Position numbers and translations under genes: made by a program
In this document: positions 1 to 7,928 of the stretch, piece after piece
How positions within the stretch are numbered: position 1 is the first letter of the stretch
How the letters are laid out: each line of letters starts with the position of its first letter
DNA from: an uncultured Clostridia bacterium
Lineage (GTDB): Bacteria; Bacillota; Clostridia; UBA1381
DNA length: 64,000 nucleotides
Reading direction: 5' to 3'
Assembly (NCBI GenBank): GCA_944393255.1
Contig: CALXZP010000012.1
Location: forward strand, 61,585 to 125,584
Notes under the pieces: model-generated
Seen by the model: only the letters and a program-made list of their open reading frames with translations
The model's database searches: none
Told to the model about the DNA's origin: nothing

Positions 1-221
1 TCATCCGTAAGCGGCGAATCGCCGTCGTTTACTCTTAGTATCTCAAACACGTCAAATTCGTACAGATACGCCATTTTTATGAACACGCTGAACGGCAGTT
101 TCTTTTTATCGTTTTCATACATGCTCAGGGATGAACGCGAAATCCCCAGCAGCTCCGCCGCCTTTTCCTGCGTAAGCTCCTTTTTGCGTCTCTCCATTGC
201 CAATTTATAACCTATGTTCAT
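1..221 (-). CDS. XRE-family helix-turn-helix regulator (3' end outside window)
   Basis: Reading the minus strand from an ATG at 221 gives 73 codons without a stop before the window edge. The N-terminus (MNIGYKLAMERRKKELTQEK) followed by AAELLGISRSSLSMYENDKK is a typical XRE/Cro-type helix-turn-helix in which the recognition helix follows the LGISRSSLS turn. The protein should bind DNA as a dimer; what follows the domain cannot be seen. Its promoter (394-422) and a duplicated palindromic element (237-397) lie directly upstream, so autoregulation is likely but inferred. Target genes are unknown. Confidence 0.85.
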   Translation of the reverse strand, partial: MNIGYKLAMERRKKELTQEKAAELLGISRSSLSMYENDKKKLPFSVFIKMAYLYEFDVFEILRVNDGDSPLTD

Positions 222-236
222 ATCGTCCGTCTCCCG

Positions 237-397
237 TAAACACATTCCGAGGCAAAGCCTCCAGCCGGCTTTTCTTCATTAGTCGTATTTATTTCAACAT
301 TAGTGCGATACGTTTAGCATTGCTTCTCTCCGTTGCAATAAACACATACCGAAGAAACAGCAGCAGCGCTGCTTTTCTTCCTCTATTGTGTTTATTA
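237..397. repeat. Pair of imperfect palindromic ~59-nt elements upstream of the XRE gene
   Basis: Two related segments, 237-294 and 339-397, about 101 nt apart, both start with TAAACACATwCCGA, share GCTTTTCTTC in the second half and end near TrTTTATT. The second is a good inverted repeat: ATAAACACA (338-346) faces TGTGTTTAT (387-395), GAAGAAA faces TTTTCTTC, around a central AGCAGCGCTGCT. The second copy sits just downstream of the predicted -10 of the regulator. They could be operators for the adjacent regulator, or 5' UTR hairpins. Similarity between copies is only about two thirds. Confidence 0.5.
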
Positions 398-422
398 TAA
401 CAGCTTTTTCTTACATGCACAA
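394..422 (-). promoter_or_regulatory. Sigma-A promoter of the XRE gene
   Basis: On the minus strand TTGTGC (422-417) is followed after 17 nt by TATAAT (399-394). Transcription would start near 387, giving a 5' UTR of about 165 nt that contains the palindromic repeat. Confidence 0.55.
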
Positions 423-500
423 TATATATCGCAAAAAAACATTGAATGAGCCGCAAAAATAAAATATATAAAAGATTCGTAAAAAATTTATGTAAATCAC

Positions 501-529
501 TTGAAAACGGCACTGTTATGTGATATACT
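501..529 (+). promoter_or_regulatory. Sigma-A promoter of the 50-residue gene
   Basis: TTGAAA (501-506), a 17-nt spacer and TATACT (524-529). It points at the small gene starting at 609, leaving a 5' UTR of about 70 nt. Confidence 0.7.
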
Positions 530-608
530 GTATTTATAGATACAATATATGCCTGTACGCCGCTGTTTTACAGGTATCCGAAAAACGCAGAGAACGGAGG
601 CGCGTATC

Positions 609-761
609 ATGAGATTTGATTACAGAGTAGGAACGGAAGCAACCTTCTACGATTGGCAGCAGGAGGGCTGCGAAAAAGCGCGGGCTATCCTCAACGCCCT
701 TGACAGTGATACCGAAAAGGATCGGGATGAAGATAAAGATAAAAATACGGGATGCGCTTAA
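609..761 (+). CDS. Small hypothetical protein, 50 residues
   Basis: The ATG at 609 is preceded by a good ribosome binding site (GGAGG, 7-8 nt upstream) and by the promoter at 501-529. The product begins MRFDYRVGTEATFYDWQQEG, continues with an alanine-rich helical part, and ends in a very acidic/basic tail (DTEKDRDEDKDK). There is no signal peptide or membrane segment. The coding sequence runs into a strong terminator whose 5' arm encodes the last residues. I do not recognise the family. The complete set of promoter, binding site and terminator argues that it is a real monocistronic gene. Confidence 0.6.
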   Translation: MRFDYRVGTEATFYDWQQEGCEKARAILNALDSDTEKDRDEDKDKNTGCA

Positions 762-781
762 GTGCGTATCCCGTATTTTTT
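741..781 (+). terminator. Intrinsic terminator overlapping the end of the 50-residue gene
   Basis: AAAAATACGGGATGCGC (741-757) pairs with GTGCGTATCCCGTATTTTT (762-780) with one wobble, followed by T. The A-rich 5' arm makes it bidirectional, so it can also end transcripts of the aminotransferase gene converging from the right. Confidence 0.85.
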
Positions 782-854
782 ATCCGGAAAACCGTCCGAA
801 TACGAACCGGTCATATCGTCTCTTTACCTCCCCTGCCGGCTTATGCGCTCACAC

Positions 855-2357
855 TCACTGGCTGTACGTGCTCAGGAAATCAGCAAGATTGCCCATAGCT
901 TCTGTGAGCACCTCTATCCTCGGCAGGTATACCACTCTGAAATGGTCGGGCTGCTTCCAGTTAAAGCCGCCTCCGTGGATCACGAGCAGCTTCTTTTCGC
1001 GCAGCAGATCCAAAGCAAACCTTTCATCATCCTTTATATTGAACTTTTTCACATCTATCCTCGGAAATACGTAAAACGCCGCCTTTGGCTTTACAACGCT
1101 TATCCCGGGTATATCGTTAAGAGCCTTGTATATATACTCTCTCTGCTCGTATATCCTGCCGCCCGGATTTATATATTTCTCAACGCTCTGATGACCTCCG
1201 AGAGCCGTCTGAACTATCGACTGCGCCGGTACGTTCGAGCACAGCCTCATATTTGAAAGCATATTCAGACCTTCCATGTAATCCTTGGCTATCTTTTTAT
1301 TACCGCTCAGTATCATCCAGCCTATACGGAAACCTGCTATCATATGCGACTTAGACAGTCCGCTGAACGTTACGCAGAACAGATCCGGCGCAAGCGACGC
1401 TATGGATATATGCTTCTCTCCGTCCATAACAAGACGGTCGTATATCTCATCTGAAAAAATTATCAGCCCGTTTTCTCTTGCCACATCGACTATTTGCTGC
1501 AATACCTCTTTTGAATACAGCGCTCCGGTAGGGTTGTTCGGATTTATGATAACTATCGCTTTGGTTTTATCGGTTATCTTGCTTTTTATATCGTTTATAT
1601 CCGGGTTCCAGTCCGACTGCTCATCGCATACATAATGCACCGCCGTTCCTCCTGACAGTGTGACGCACGCGGTCCAGAGCGGGTAATCGGGCGACGGTAT
1701 CAGCACCTCGTCGCCGTTATCGAGCAGCGCTGACATGCTCATGTTTATCAGCTCGCTTACGCCGTTTCCCGTATATATATCGTCTATGGCGACATTCGGT
1801 ATGTTTTTGTTCTGAGCATACTGCATTATCGCCTTTCTCGCCGAAAACAGTCCCTTTGCCGCCGAATAGCCTTCACATTCGGTCAGCTGACTGCGCATAT
1901 CGTATATCACCTCGTCCGGCGTTCTGAACCCGAACGGAGCCGGATTACCTATATTCAGCTTCAGCACCTGTGTGCCGGCCTCCTCCATTCTTGTCGCTTC
2001 GTCTACCACAGGGCCTCTTACGTCATACAAAACATTATCGAGTTTAGCCGATTTTTTAAATTCTCTCATATTTCTTCCTCCTGTCAGATCCGTACTGTTT
2101 GCCTGCTTCATTTCACAGACCGCCGCTTCGCCATCACCGCTGAGCCATCCGGCATTCACGTCCAATATCTCCGACAACAGCAGCAGAACATTGCTGCGCG
2201 GAAAAGTCTTTCCGCTGATATATTGGCTGATCTGGCTCTTGCCCAGCTTTACGCCTCTTTTTTCCGCCGAGCGTATTATATCCACCTGCTTCATGCCGCT
2301 GCGGTCCATGGCCGCTCTGAGCCGTGCAGAAAAGTCACCAACCGGCATATCCTTCAT
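855..2357 (-). CDS. XRE helix-turn-helix fused to AlaA-like PLP aminotransferase
   Basis: This 500-residue protein has two parts. Residues about 8-75 form an XRE-type helix-turn-helix. Residues 97-500 match the AlaA/YfdZ family of fold-type I aminotransferases (alanine/valine-type, 2-oxoglutarate or pyruvate as acceptor). Visible family motifs are LNIGNPAPFGF, the PNNPTG segment, SDEIYD, and the PLP-lysine loop SGLSKSHMIAGFRIGW. A near-perfect ribosome binding site (AGGAGG, 2077-2082) lies 7 nt before an in-frame ATG at 2069 (residue 97), exactly where stand-alone AlaA proteins begin. Both a DNA-binding fusion and a 404-residue free enzyme may therefore be made. The gene is monocistronic, with its own consensus promoter (2436-2464) and repeated AGTTCAATT boxes in the 5' UTR, suggesting autoregulation. 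The exact substrate is inferred from family only. Confidence 0.88.
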   Translation of the reverse strand: MKDMPVGDFSARLRAAMDRSGMKQVDIIRSAEKRGVKLGKSQISQYISGKTFPRSNVLLLLSEILDVNAGWLSGDGEAAVCEMKQANSTDLTGGRNMREFKKSAKLDNVLYDVRGPVVDEATRMEEAGTQVLKLNIGNPAPFGFRTPDEVIYDMRSQLTECEGYSAAKGLFSARKAIMQYAQNKNIPNVAIDDIYTGNGVSELINMSMSALLDNGDEVLIPSPDYPLWTACVTLSGGTAVHYVCDEQSDWNPDINDIKSKITDKTKAIVIINPNNPTGALYSKEVLQQIVDVARENGLIIFSDEIYDRLVMDGEKHISIASLAPDLFCVTFSGLSKSHMIAGFRIGWMILSGNKKIAKDYMEGLNMLSNMRLCSNVPAQSIVQTALGGHQSVEKYINPGGRIYEQREYIYKALNDIPGISVVKPKAAFYVFPRIDVKKFNIKDDERFALDLLREKKLLVIHGGGFNWKQPDHFRVVYLPRIEVLTEAMGNLADFLSTYSQ

Positions 2358-2376
2358 CCTTTCATATTATCCGGAA

Positions 2377-2435
2377 AAGTTCAATTTTGACTTACTTAGT
2401 TCAATTTTAAAACCACAAAAGAACTAATTGAACTT
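2377..2435. promoter_or_regulatory. AGTTCAATT box array, probable operator of the HTH-aminotransferase
   Basis: AAGTTCAATTTT (2377-2388) and TAGTTCAATTTT (2397-2408) are direct repeats 20 bp apart. AATTGAACTT (2427-2435) and GAACTAA (2421-2427) are the same word on the other strand. The cluster covers the predicted transcription start of the fusion gene, a position suited to repression. Assignment to the encoded HTH is inference. Confidence 0.55.
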
Positions 2436-2464
2436 ATTATACCACCCGACACCGTTTTTGTCAA
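2436..2464 (-). promoter_or_regulatory. Consensus sigma-A promoter of the HTH-aminotransferase
   Basis: On the minus strand TTGACA (2464-2459), a 17-nt spacer and TATAAT (2441-2436): a perfect consensus. Such a strong promoter immediately followed by repeated boxes fits a repressed gene. Confidence 0.85.
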
Positions 2465-2507
2465 GTATATTTATAATGATTTTGAACTTTTTTATTTCTC
2501 ATCGGAT

Positions 2508-2563
2508 AAAAAAATACCGACCCGTGAAAGCCGAAACTTGAACTTTCTGCTTTCGCGGATCGG
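2508..2563 (-). terminator. Terminator downstream of exoA
   Basis: The arm at 2549-2563 pairs with 2517-2531 over about 15 bp (two wobbles). In minus-strand sense it is followed by TATTTTTTTA. It separates the exoA operon from the downstream fusion gene. Confidence 0.8.
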
Positions 2564-2593
2564 TTAGTGTTTATTGTCTCATCGTCACGGAAA

Positions 2594-3352
2594 CTACAGC
2601 TCTATCTCAAGCTCCACCGGACAATGGTCGGAGCCGTAAATATCGGTATGGATAGCCGCCGAGCGCAGGCTGTCCTTCAGCCGTTCCGATACTCCAAAAT
2701 AGTCGATACGCCAGCCGGCGTTCTTTTCACGCGCCTTGAACCGGTACGACCACCATGAATATATCCCTTCCTTATCCGGATAGAACCAGCGGAAGGTATC
2801 TATGAACCCCGCGTTCAAAAGCTCCGTGAACTTGCCGCGTTCCTCATCGGTAAAGCCCGCGTTTTTGCGGTTTGTTTTAGGATTTTTTAGATCTATCTCG
2901 CTGTGCGCCACATTGAGGTCGCCGCAGAATATCACCGGCTTCTTCTCATCGAGCGACTTCAAATATCCGCGAAACGCATCCTCCCATTCCATACGGTAAC
3001 CGAGCCGCTTAAGCTCGTTCTGTGAATTCGGCGTATAGCAGGTCACAAAGCAGAACTTGTCAAACTCAAGCGTTATAACTCTGCCTTCCCTGTCATGCTC
3101 GGCGTCGCCTATACCGTACGCAACGGCTTCAGGCTCGGTCTTTGAAAATACAGCCGTTCCCGAATATCCCTTCCGTTCGGCATAATTCCAGTACGCATGA
3201 TAACCTTCCGGAGCAAAATCTATCTGTCCCTGCTGCAGCTTCGTTTCCTGAACACAAAATATATCAGCGTCAGCCGCGCTGAAATATTCCGCAAACCCCT
3301 TAGTCATACAGGCACGAAGCCCGTTTACGTTCCATGAAATAAATTTAAGCAT
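2594..3352 (-). CDS. exoA: Exodeoxyribonuclease III / AP endonuclease
   Basis: This 252-residue protein of the ExoIII/APE1 family incises abasic sites and removes blocked 3' ends in base-excision repair. Seen in sequence: WNVNG at residues 7-11, the metal-binding Glu in VQETK (E36), YTPNS, GDLNVAH (144-150) with the catalytic Asp and Asn, and the C-terminal SDHCP (241-245) with the active-site Asp-His pair. Length is the family norm. It is the last gene of a minus-strand cluster (rnc, radical SAM, smc, ftsY, exoA), 73 nt after ftsY, and is followed by a strong terminator. Confidence 0.95.
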   Translation of the reverse strand: MLKFISWNVNGLRACMTKGFAEYFSAADADIFCVQETKLQQGQIDFAPEGYHAYWNYAERKGYSGTAVFSKTEPEAVAYGIGDAEHDREGRVITLEFDKFCFVTCYTPNSQNELKRLGYRMEWEDAFRGYLKSLDEKKPVIFCGDLNVAHSEIDLKNPKTNRKNAGFTDEERGKFTELLNAGFIDTFRWFYPDKEGIYSWWSYRFKAREKNAGWRIDYFGVSERLKDSLRSAAIHTDIYGSDHCPVELEIEL

Positions 3353-3425
3353 ACGCTCACCTGCCTTGGATCAATTTATTTTCCGCAGCCGCCGCCCGGC
3401 GCTATCTCACGGCCGCCGTCCCTTT

Positions 3426-4340
3426 TTATTCCTCGTCAAAAAGCGCCTTTGCAAAGGAGCCGGGATCGAACGGCTGAAGATCGTCCAGCCCTTCCCCAAC
3501 GCCTATGAATTTTACCGGTATGCCCTGCTCCTTTGCGATGGATATAACTATACCGCCCTTTGCCGTGCCGTCCAGCTTTGTTAAGACTATTCCCGTTATA
3601 TCTGACACCTCGGAAAACAGCTTTGCCTGGCTCACCGCATTCTGACCCGTTGTCGCGTCAAGCACGAGCAGATTCTCGCGCGAGGCCTGCGGCAGCTCTC
3701 TGCCTATCACTCTGTTTATCTTTTCAAGCTCCGCCATGAGATTTTTCTTGTTATGCAGTCTGCCCGCAGTATCGCATATAAGCACGTCCGCGCCCCGCGC
3801 CCTTGCGGCCGAACACGCGTCAAATACTACCGACGCCGGATCGCTTCCCTCCTGATGCTTGATGATATCGCAGCCGCTGCGCTGCGCCCATATATCGAGC
3901 TGATCTATCGCCGCGGCTCTGAAAGTATCCGCAGCGGCAAGTAACACCTTTTTCCCCTGCGACTTGTAGTACATTGCCATTTTGCCTATACTCGTGGTCT
4001 TTCCCACGCCGTTCACGCCTATGACAAGTATGACGGACGGCGAGGTCTCCAGCTTCATTTCGGAATCAAGCTCGCAGAGAGCGTCCGATATAACGGCCTG
4101 CAGCTCCTTCTTTACACCGTTACCGTCTGTTATATGCTTCTTTTTTACTCTGTCTCTTAGCTCGTCTATGAGGGAAACCGATGTTTCCATCCCCAGATCC
4201 GCCATGATGAGCGCTTCCTCGAGATCCTCGAACAGCTCCTCATCCACCTTTACAAATACGCTGAAAACCGAATTGACCTGCTCGCTTATCGCGCTGCTGG
4301 TTTTTTTCAGTCCGGCTTTTAATTTATCAAATAAGCCCAT
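3426..4340 (-). CDS. ftsY: Signal recognition particle receptor FtsY
   Basis: FtsY (304 residues) is the SRP-family GTPase that docks ribosome-SRP complexes at the membrane translocon. It has a short helical N domain (1-95) after an amphipathic start, then the NG GTPase: P-loop GVNGVGKTT (108-116), DTFRAAA, DTAGR, and TKLDGTAKGG. The long acidic A domain of Enterobacteria is absent, as usual in Bacillota. It lies 27 nt after smc, the common smc-ftsY arrangement. Confidence 0.97.
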   Translation of the reverse strand: MGLFDKLKAGLKKTSSAISEQVNSVFSVFVKVDEELFEDLEEALIMADLGMETSVSLIDELRDRVKKKHITDGNGVKKELQAVISDALCELDSEMKLETSPSVILVIGVNGVGKTTSIGKMAMYYKSQGKKVLLAAADTFRAAAIDQLDIWAQRSGCDIIKHQEGSDPASVVFDACSAARARGADVLICDTAGRLHNKKNLMAELEKINRVIGRELPQASRENLLVLDATTGQNAVSQAKLFSEVSDITGIVLTKLDGTAKGGIVISIAKEQGIPVKFIGVGEGLDDLQPFDPGSFAKALFDEE

Positions 4341-4367
4341 ATATTCCTCCTTGATCCTCAGCCTGCC

Positions 4368-7300
4368 CTATTTTACAAGCTCGTCAGCCACCTCGTCGAT
4401 CTTGAGCGAAAGCAGCTTGGAAACTCCGGATTCCTGCATAGTCACTCCGTACAGTATCGACGCGGCCTCCATAGTGCCCCGTCGGTGCGTTATGACTATA
4501 AACTGCGTATGATCCGTATAATTTTTGAGGTATGTAGCAAACCTCGATACATTTACGTCGTCAAGAGCCGCGTCTATCTCGTCCAGTATACAGAACGGGG
4601 TAGGCTTTACGCGCAGTATGGCAAAAAGCAGCGCTATCGCGATAAATGATTTTTCCCCGCCCGAATACAGGTTTATATTCTGCGTTCCTTTTCCCGGCAG
4701 CTGCACCTCTATCTCTATGCCGCTCGTAAGCACATTATCAGGATCGGACAGATAGAGCTTGCCGCTTCCGCCGCCGAAAAGCTCAGTGAACACTTCGCCG
4801 AACGCCTTGTTGATCTCGCCGAACTGCCCGCTGAAATGCTCCTTCATCAGCTCCTCCATCGAATCTATGATCTTTATAAGATTATCTTTGGATTTTTCAA
4901 GATCCGCCTTCTGACCTGTCATGAATTCATAACGCTCCCGGACGTTTTTATACTCCTCGATAGAATCCATATTAACGCTTCCGAGCGCCTTTATCTTCCT
5001 TTTAAGCTCAGCAAGCTCCTTTGCCGACTCGCTCAGGTTCTCCACATCCCTGCGCAGCCCTAGCAGATCGCTGTACGAAAGCTCATAATCGTCCCATATC
5101 CTGTTCAAGGTATTATCACGGTCCGACTGCAGCTTCACACAGCGGTTTTCGACTCTCGAAAGCTCCTTCTGCAGCTCTATCATCCTGTTTGTTATATCCT
5201 TATTTGCTCCGCGCGAACGGTTCATCTTGTCGGCTATCGCCGATTTTCTTTCTTCTATAGCCTTGAGCCTTGCCCTTATGCTTTCCGAAAGCTTTTTGGA
5301 CTCTTCAAGCACCGCTTCCTTTTCTTTTATATTGCTCTCATAGCCGCTGCTGAGCCGCGCAAGCTCTTCCGCTTCGGCTTCGCGCCGCGCCGCTTCATCC
5401 TTTGACCGGTCTATCTCAGCGTAAGCAGACGATATCGACTGGCGCATTGCCGCTACGGCGCTGTTTATCTCCGATATCCGCTCAGATATATGCTGGGCCT
5501 CGCCGTCCGCTGCCGCCTTGCGCTCAAGCATGGAATTTCTTTCGTCTATCATTGACGCTATTTCCTTTTCCAGCTCCGCGTTCTTCGTTTTGAGCGACGA
5601 TGCTCCCGATATCAGCTTTGCTATCTCCTCGGCCGTGTCCTTGAGCTGTGCTTCTATCTGCTCAAGCTCCGCTTCATACGAGGTGCTCTCGCTCTTTTCA
5701 AGAGAGTCCGCCAGCATCCTTCCGGTGTTCTCCAGTCTCAGAAGCTCGTCCTCATACTCTCTTACAAGCGGTATGAACGATGAAAGCTGATTTTCGGCAA
5801 GAGCCAGCTCCTCTTCCGCGCTCCTGCGCTTTTCCGAAATACTCTTCATATCACGGCCTAGCGCTGATATATCCGCAGTCAGACTCTTTATTTCCGACGC
5901 TCTGGACAAAAATCCGCTTTGCTTGTTTACCGAACCGCCCGACATGGAACCGCCTGCATTCAGAACGTCGCCGCCAAGGGTCACGGTCTTGAACCTGTAT
6001 CCGAATTTTCGGCTCAGCGCGATCGCATTGTCGATATTGTCAACCACGACCACCCTGCCCAGAAGTGACGCGAATATACCGTCATATTTTCTGTCGTGCT
6101 TTATCAGCTCCGACGCTATACCTATAAAGCCCTCCGAACCGGCTATCTGCGCCGCATTGTCAAGCTTTCTTCCCCTTACGGAGGACACCGGCAGAAACGT
6201 TGCGCGTCCGGCCCCTGTCCTTCTGAGGTATGCTATAGCGGCCTTTGCGTCCTCCTCCGACTCGACAATGATATTTTGCAGCGCTCCGCCCAGCGCAGTC
6301 TCCACCGCAAGCACATACCGCTTATCTACGTCGATAAGACCCGATATCGTGCCGTGCACCTCTATATTTCTAAGCTCGCCGGCAGTGAGAACAGCTTTTA
6401 CGCTTTTCGCATAGCCCGCATAATCATTTTCAAGCCCTTCAAGTATCTTCTTCTTTGACGACTTTGAGTTATACTCTACCTGCATCGCGGCAAGCTTATT
6501 CCGAAGCTCGCCAATCCGCGCTCCGGCTTCGCTCCTTGTCCGCTCAAGACGCGATACCGTTTCCGAAAGCTCCCGCAGCTTTGTTTTTTTATCCGACGCT
6601 TCCTTTTCCGTCTGCGCTATCTGCGTCCTTATCTGTTCTACCGACGCGTTGTGCGTGTTTATCTCAGAATGTACCGTTTCGCGCCGTTCCATGAAGCTTG
6701 CGCGCAGCTTTTCAATACCGTTTGCACGCTCCCGCAGCGAAGCCATTTCATTCTCACGTGCAAAATAATCACCGCGCATGGAATTTATCCTCTCGTCTAT
6801 GCCGTCAAGATTATGCGAATATTCACCGGAGGCGCTGCGCGCTCCCGCCAGCCTTGACGCATATTCCTCAAGCTCCGCGTTCTTCTCGTCTATCGCCTCT
6901 TCGGTCTCGCGTATGGATACGATACGTTCATCGTTCTTTTTCTTTATCTCTTCAGTTTCACGGCTCAGTCTGTCAATATTTAAATTGTTATTCTTTATAT
7001 TGTTCCTATATATACTTATATCGTTAGCCGCCGCCGAAACTCTCGCCTCATTATCTACCAGCCCGGCGTTTACCTCCGCCGTTTCTTCATCGCTCCTGCG
7101 GCTTTCCTCATACAGCTCATTCATCTCGCGCTCGTTCTCGGTTTCCTGCGACTTGACTGAAGCAAGCTCAGCCTCCGTATCCTTAAAAAGCTTCTGAGCC
7201 TTCTCTGATTCCGCTTTATTTTTTTCAAGCTCTATAACGCTGAGATCTATATCGAGCTGCTTCATATCACCGTACAGAGCCAGGTATTTTCTCGCCTTTT

Positions 7301-7928
7301 CCGACTGTCTTTCAAGAGGACCGAGCTGCGCTTCCAGCTCTGCGGAAATATCCCCTATCCTCACAAGGTTCTCATCTACGTGCGCAAGCTTTCTTATGGC
7401 TTCCTCTTTCTTGTACTTGTACTTTGATACGCCGGCAGCCTCTTCAAATATGCTCCTTCTATCCTCCGCCTTAGTGGAGAGTATCTGCGAAACGTTTCCC
7501 TGACCTATCATCGAATAGCCGTCGCGGCCGAGACCCGTATCCATGAACAGCTCGTGTACATCCTTCAGGCGGCAGTTCGCCCGGTTTATCTGATAAACGC
7601 TTTCTCCGCTGCGAAACAGCCGGCGCGTTACCACGACCTCGTCAAAATCCACATTGAAATCATGATTGGAGTTATCCAGCACAAGGCTCACTTCCGCAAA
7701 ATTAACGCCGCGCCGCGTCTGAGTCCCGGCAAAGATAACGTCCTGCATATTCGAGCCTCTCAGCGATTTCGCACTCGTCTCGCCTATGACCCAGCGTATA
7801 GCGTCCGATATATTGCTTTTTCCGCTGCCGTTCGGACCGACGACCGCAGTCGTGCCGTCCATAAAATCCAGTACGGTCTTATCCGCAAAGGATTTAAAGC
7901 CCTGCAGCTCAAGCCGTTTTAACAGCAA
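4368..7928 (-). CDS. smc: Chromosome segregation ATPase SMC
   Basis: SMC (about 1186 residues) forms the ring-shaped condensin that with ScpAB organises and segregates the origin region. Visible parts are the N-terminal head with Walker A GPNGSGKSN (near residue 33), long coiled coils rich in E/K/A heptads, a hinge around residues 500-680 ending near GGSMSGGSV, and the C-terminal head with signature LYSGGEKS and Walker B FCILDEIDAALDD. I prefer the TTG at 7928, with GGAGG about 9 nt upstream and a product starting MLLKRLELQGFKSF like other SMCs; a GTG at 7934 is too close to that binding site. The start overlaps the end of the radical-SAM gene, suggesting translational coupling. Confidence 0.96.
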   Translation of the reverse strand: MLLKRLELQGFKSFADKTVLDFMDGTTAVVGPNGSGKSNISDAIRWVIGETSAKSLRGSNMQDVIFAGTQTRRGVNFAEVSLVLDNSNHDFNVDFDEVVVTRRLFRSGESVYQINRANCRLKDVHELFMDTGLGRDGYSMIGQGNVSQILSTKAEDRRSIFEEAAGVSKYKYKKEEAIRKLAHVDENLVRIGDISAELEAQLGPLERQSEKARKYLALYGDMKQLDIDLSVIELEKNKAESEKAQKLFKDTEAELASVKSQETENEREMNELYEESRRSDEETAEVNAGLVDNEARVSAAANDISIYRNNIKNNNLNIDRLSRETEEIKKKNDERIVSIRETEEAIDEKNAELEEYASRLAGARSASGEYSHNLDGIDERINSMRGDYFARENEMASLRERANGIEKLRASFMERRETVHSEINTHNASVEQIRTQIAQTEKEASDKKTKLRELSETVSRLERTRSEAGARIGELRNKLAAMQVEYNSKSSKKKILEGLENDYAGYAKSVKAVLTAGELRNIEVHGTISGLIDVDKRYVLAVETALGGALQNIIVESEEDAKAAIAYLRRTGAGRATFLPVSSVRGRKLDNAAQIAGSEGFIGIASELIKHDRKYDGIFASLLGRVVVVDNIDNAIALSRKFGYRFKTVTLGGDVLNAGGSMSGGSVNKQSGFLSRASEIKSLTADISALGRDMKSISEKRRSAEEELALAENQLSSFIPLVREYEDELLRLENTGRMLADSLEKSESTSYEAELEQIEAQLKDTAEEIAKLISGASSLKTKNAELEKEIASMIDERNSMLERKAAADGEAQHISERISEINSAVAAMRQSISSAYAEIDRSKDEAARREAEAEELARLSSGYESNIKEKEAVLEESKKLSESIRARLKAIEERKSAIADKMNRSRGANKDITNRMIELQKELSRVENRCVKLQSDRDNTLNRIWDDYELSYSDLLGLRRDVENLSESAKELAELKRKIKALGSVNMDSIEEYKNVRERYEFMTGQKADLEKSKDNLIKIIDSMEELMKEHFSGQFGEINKAFGEVFTELFGGGSGKLYLSDPDNVLTSGIEIEVQLPGKGTQNINLYSGGEKSFIAIALLFAILRVKPTPFCILDEIDAALDDVNVSRFATYLKNYTDHTQFIVITHRRGTMEAASILYGVTMQESGVSKLLSLKIDEVADELVK

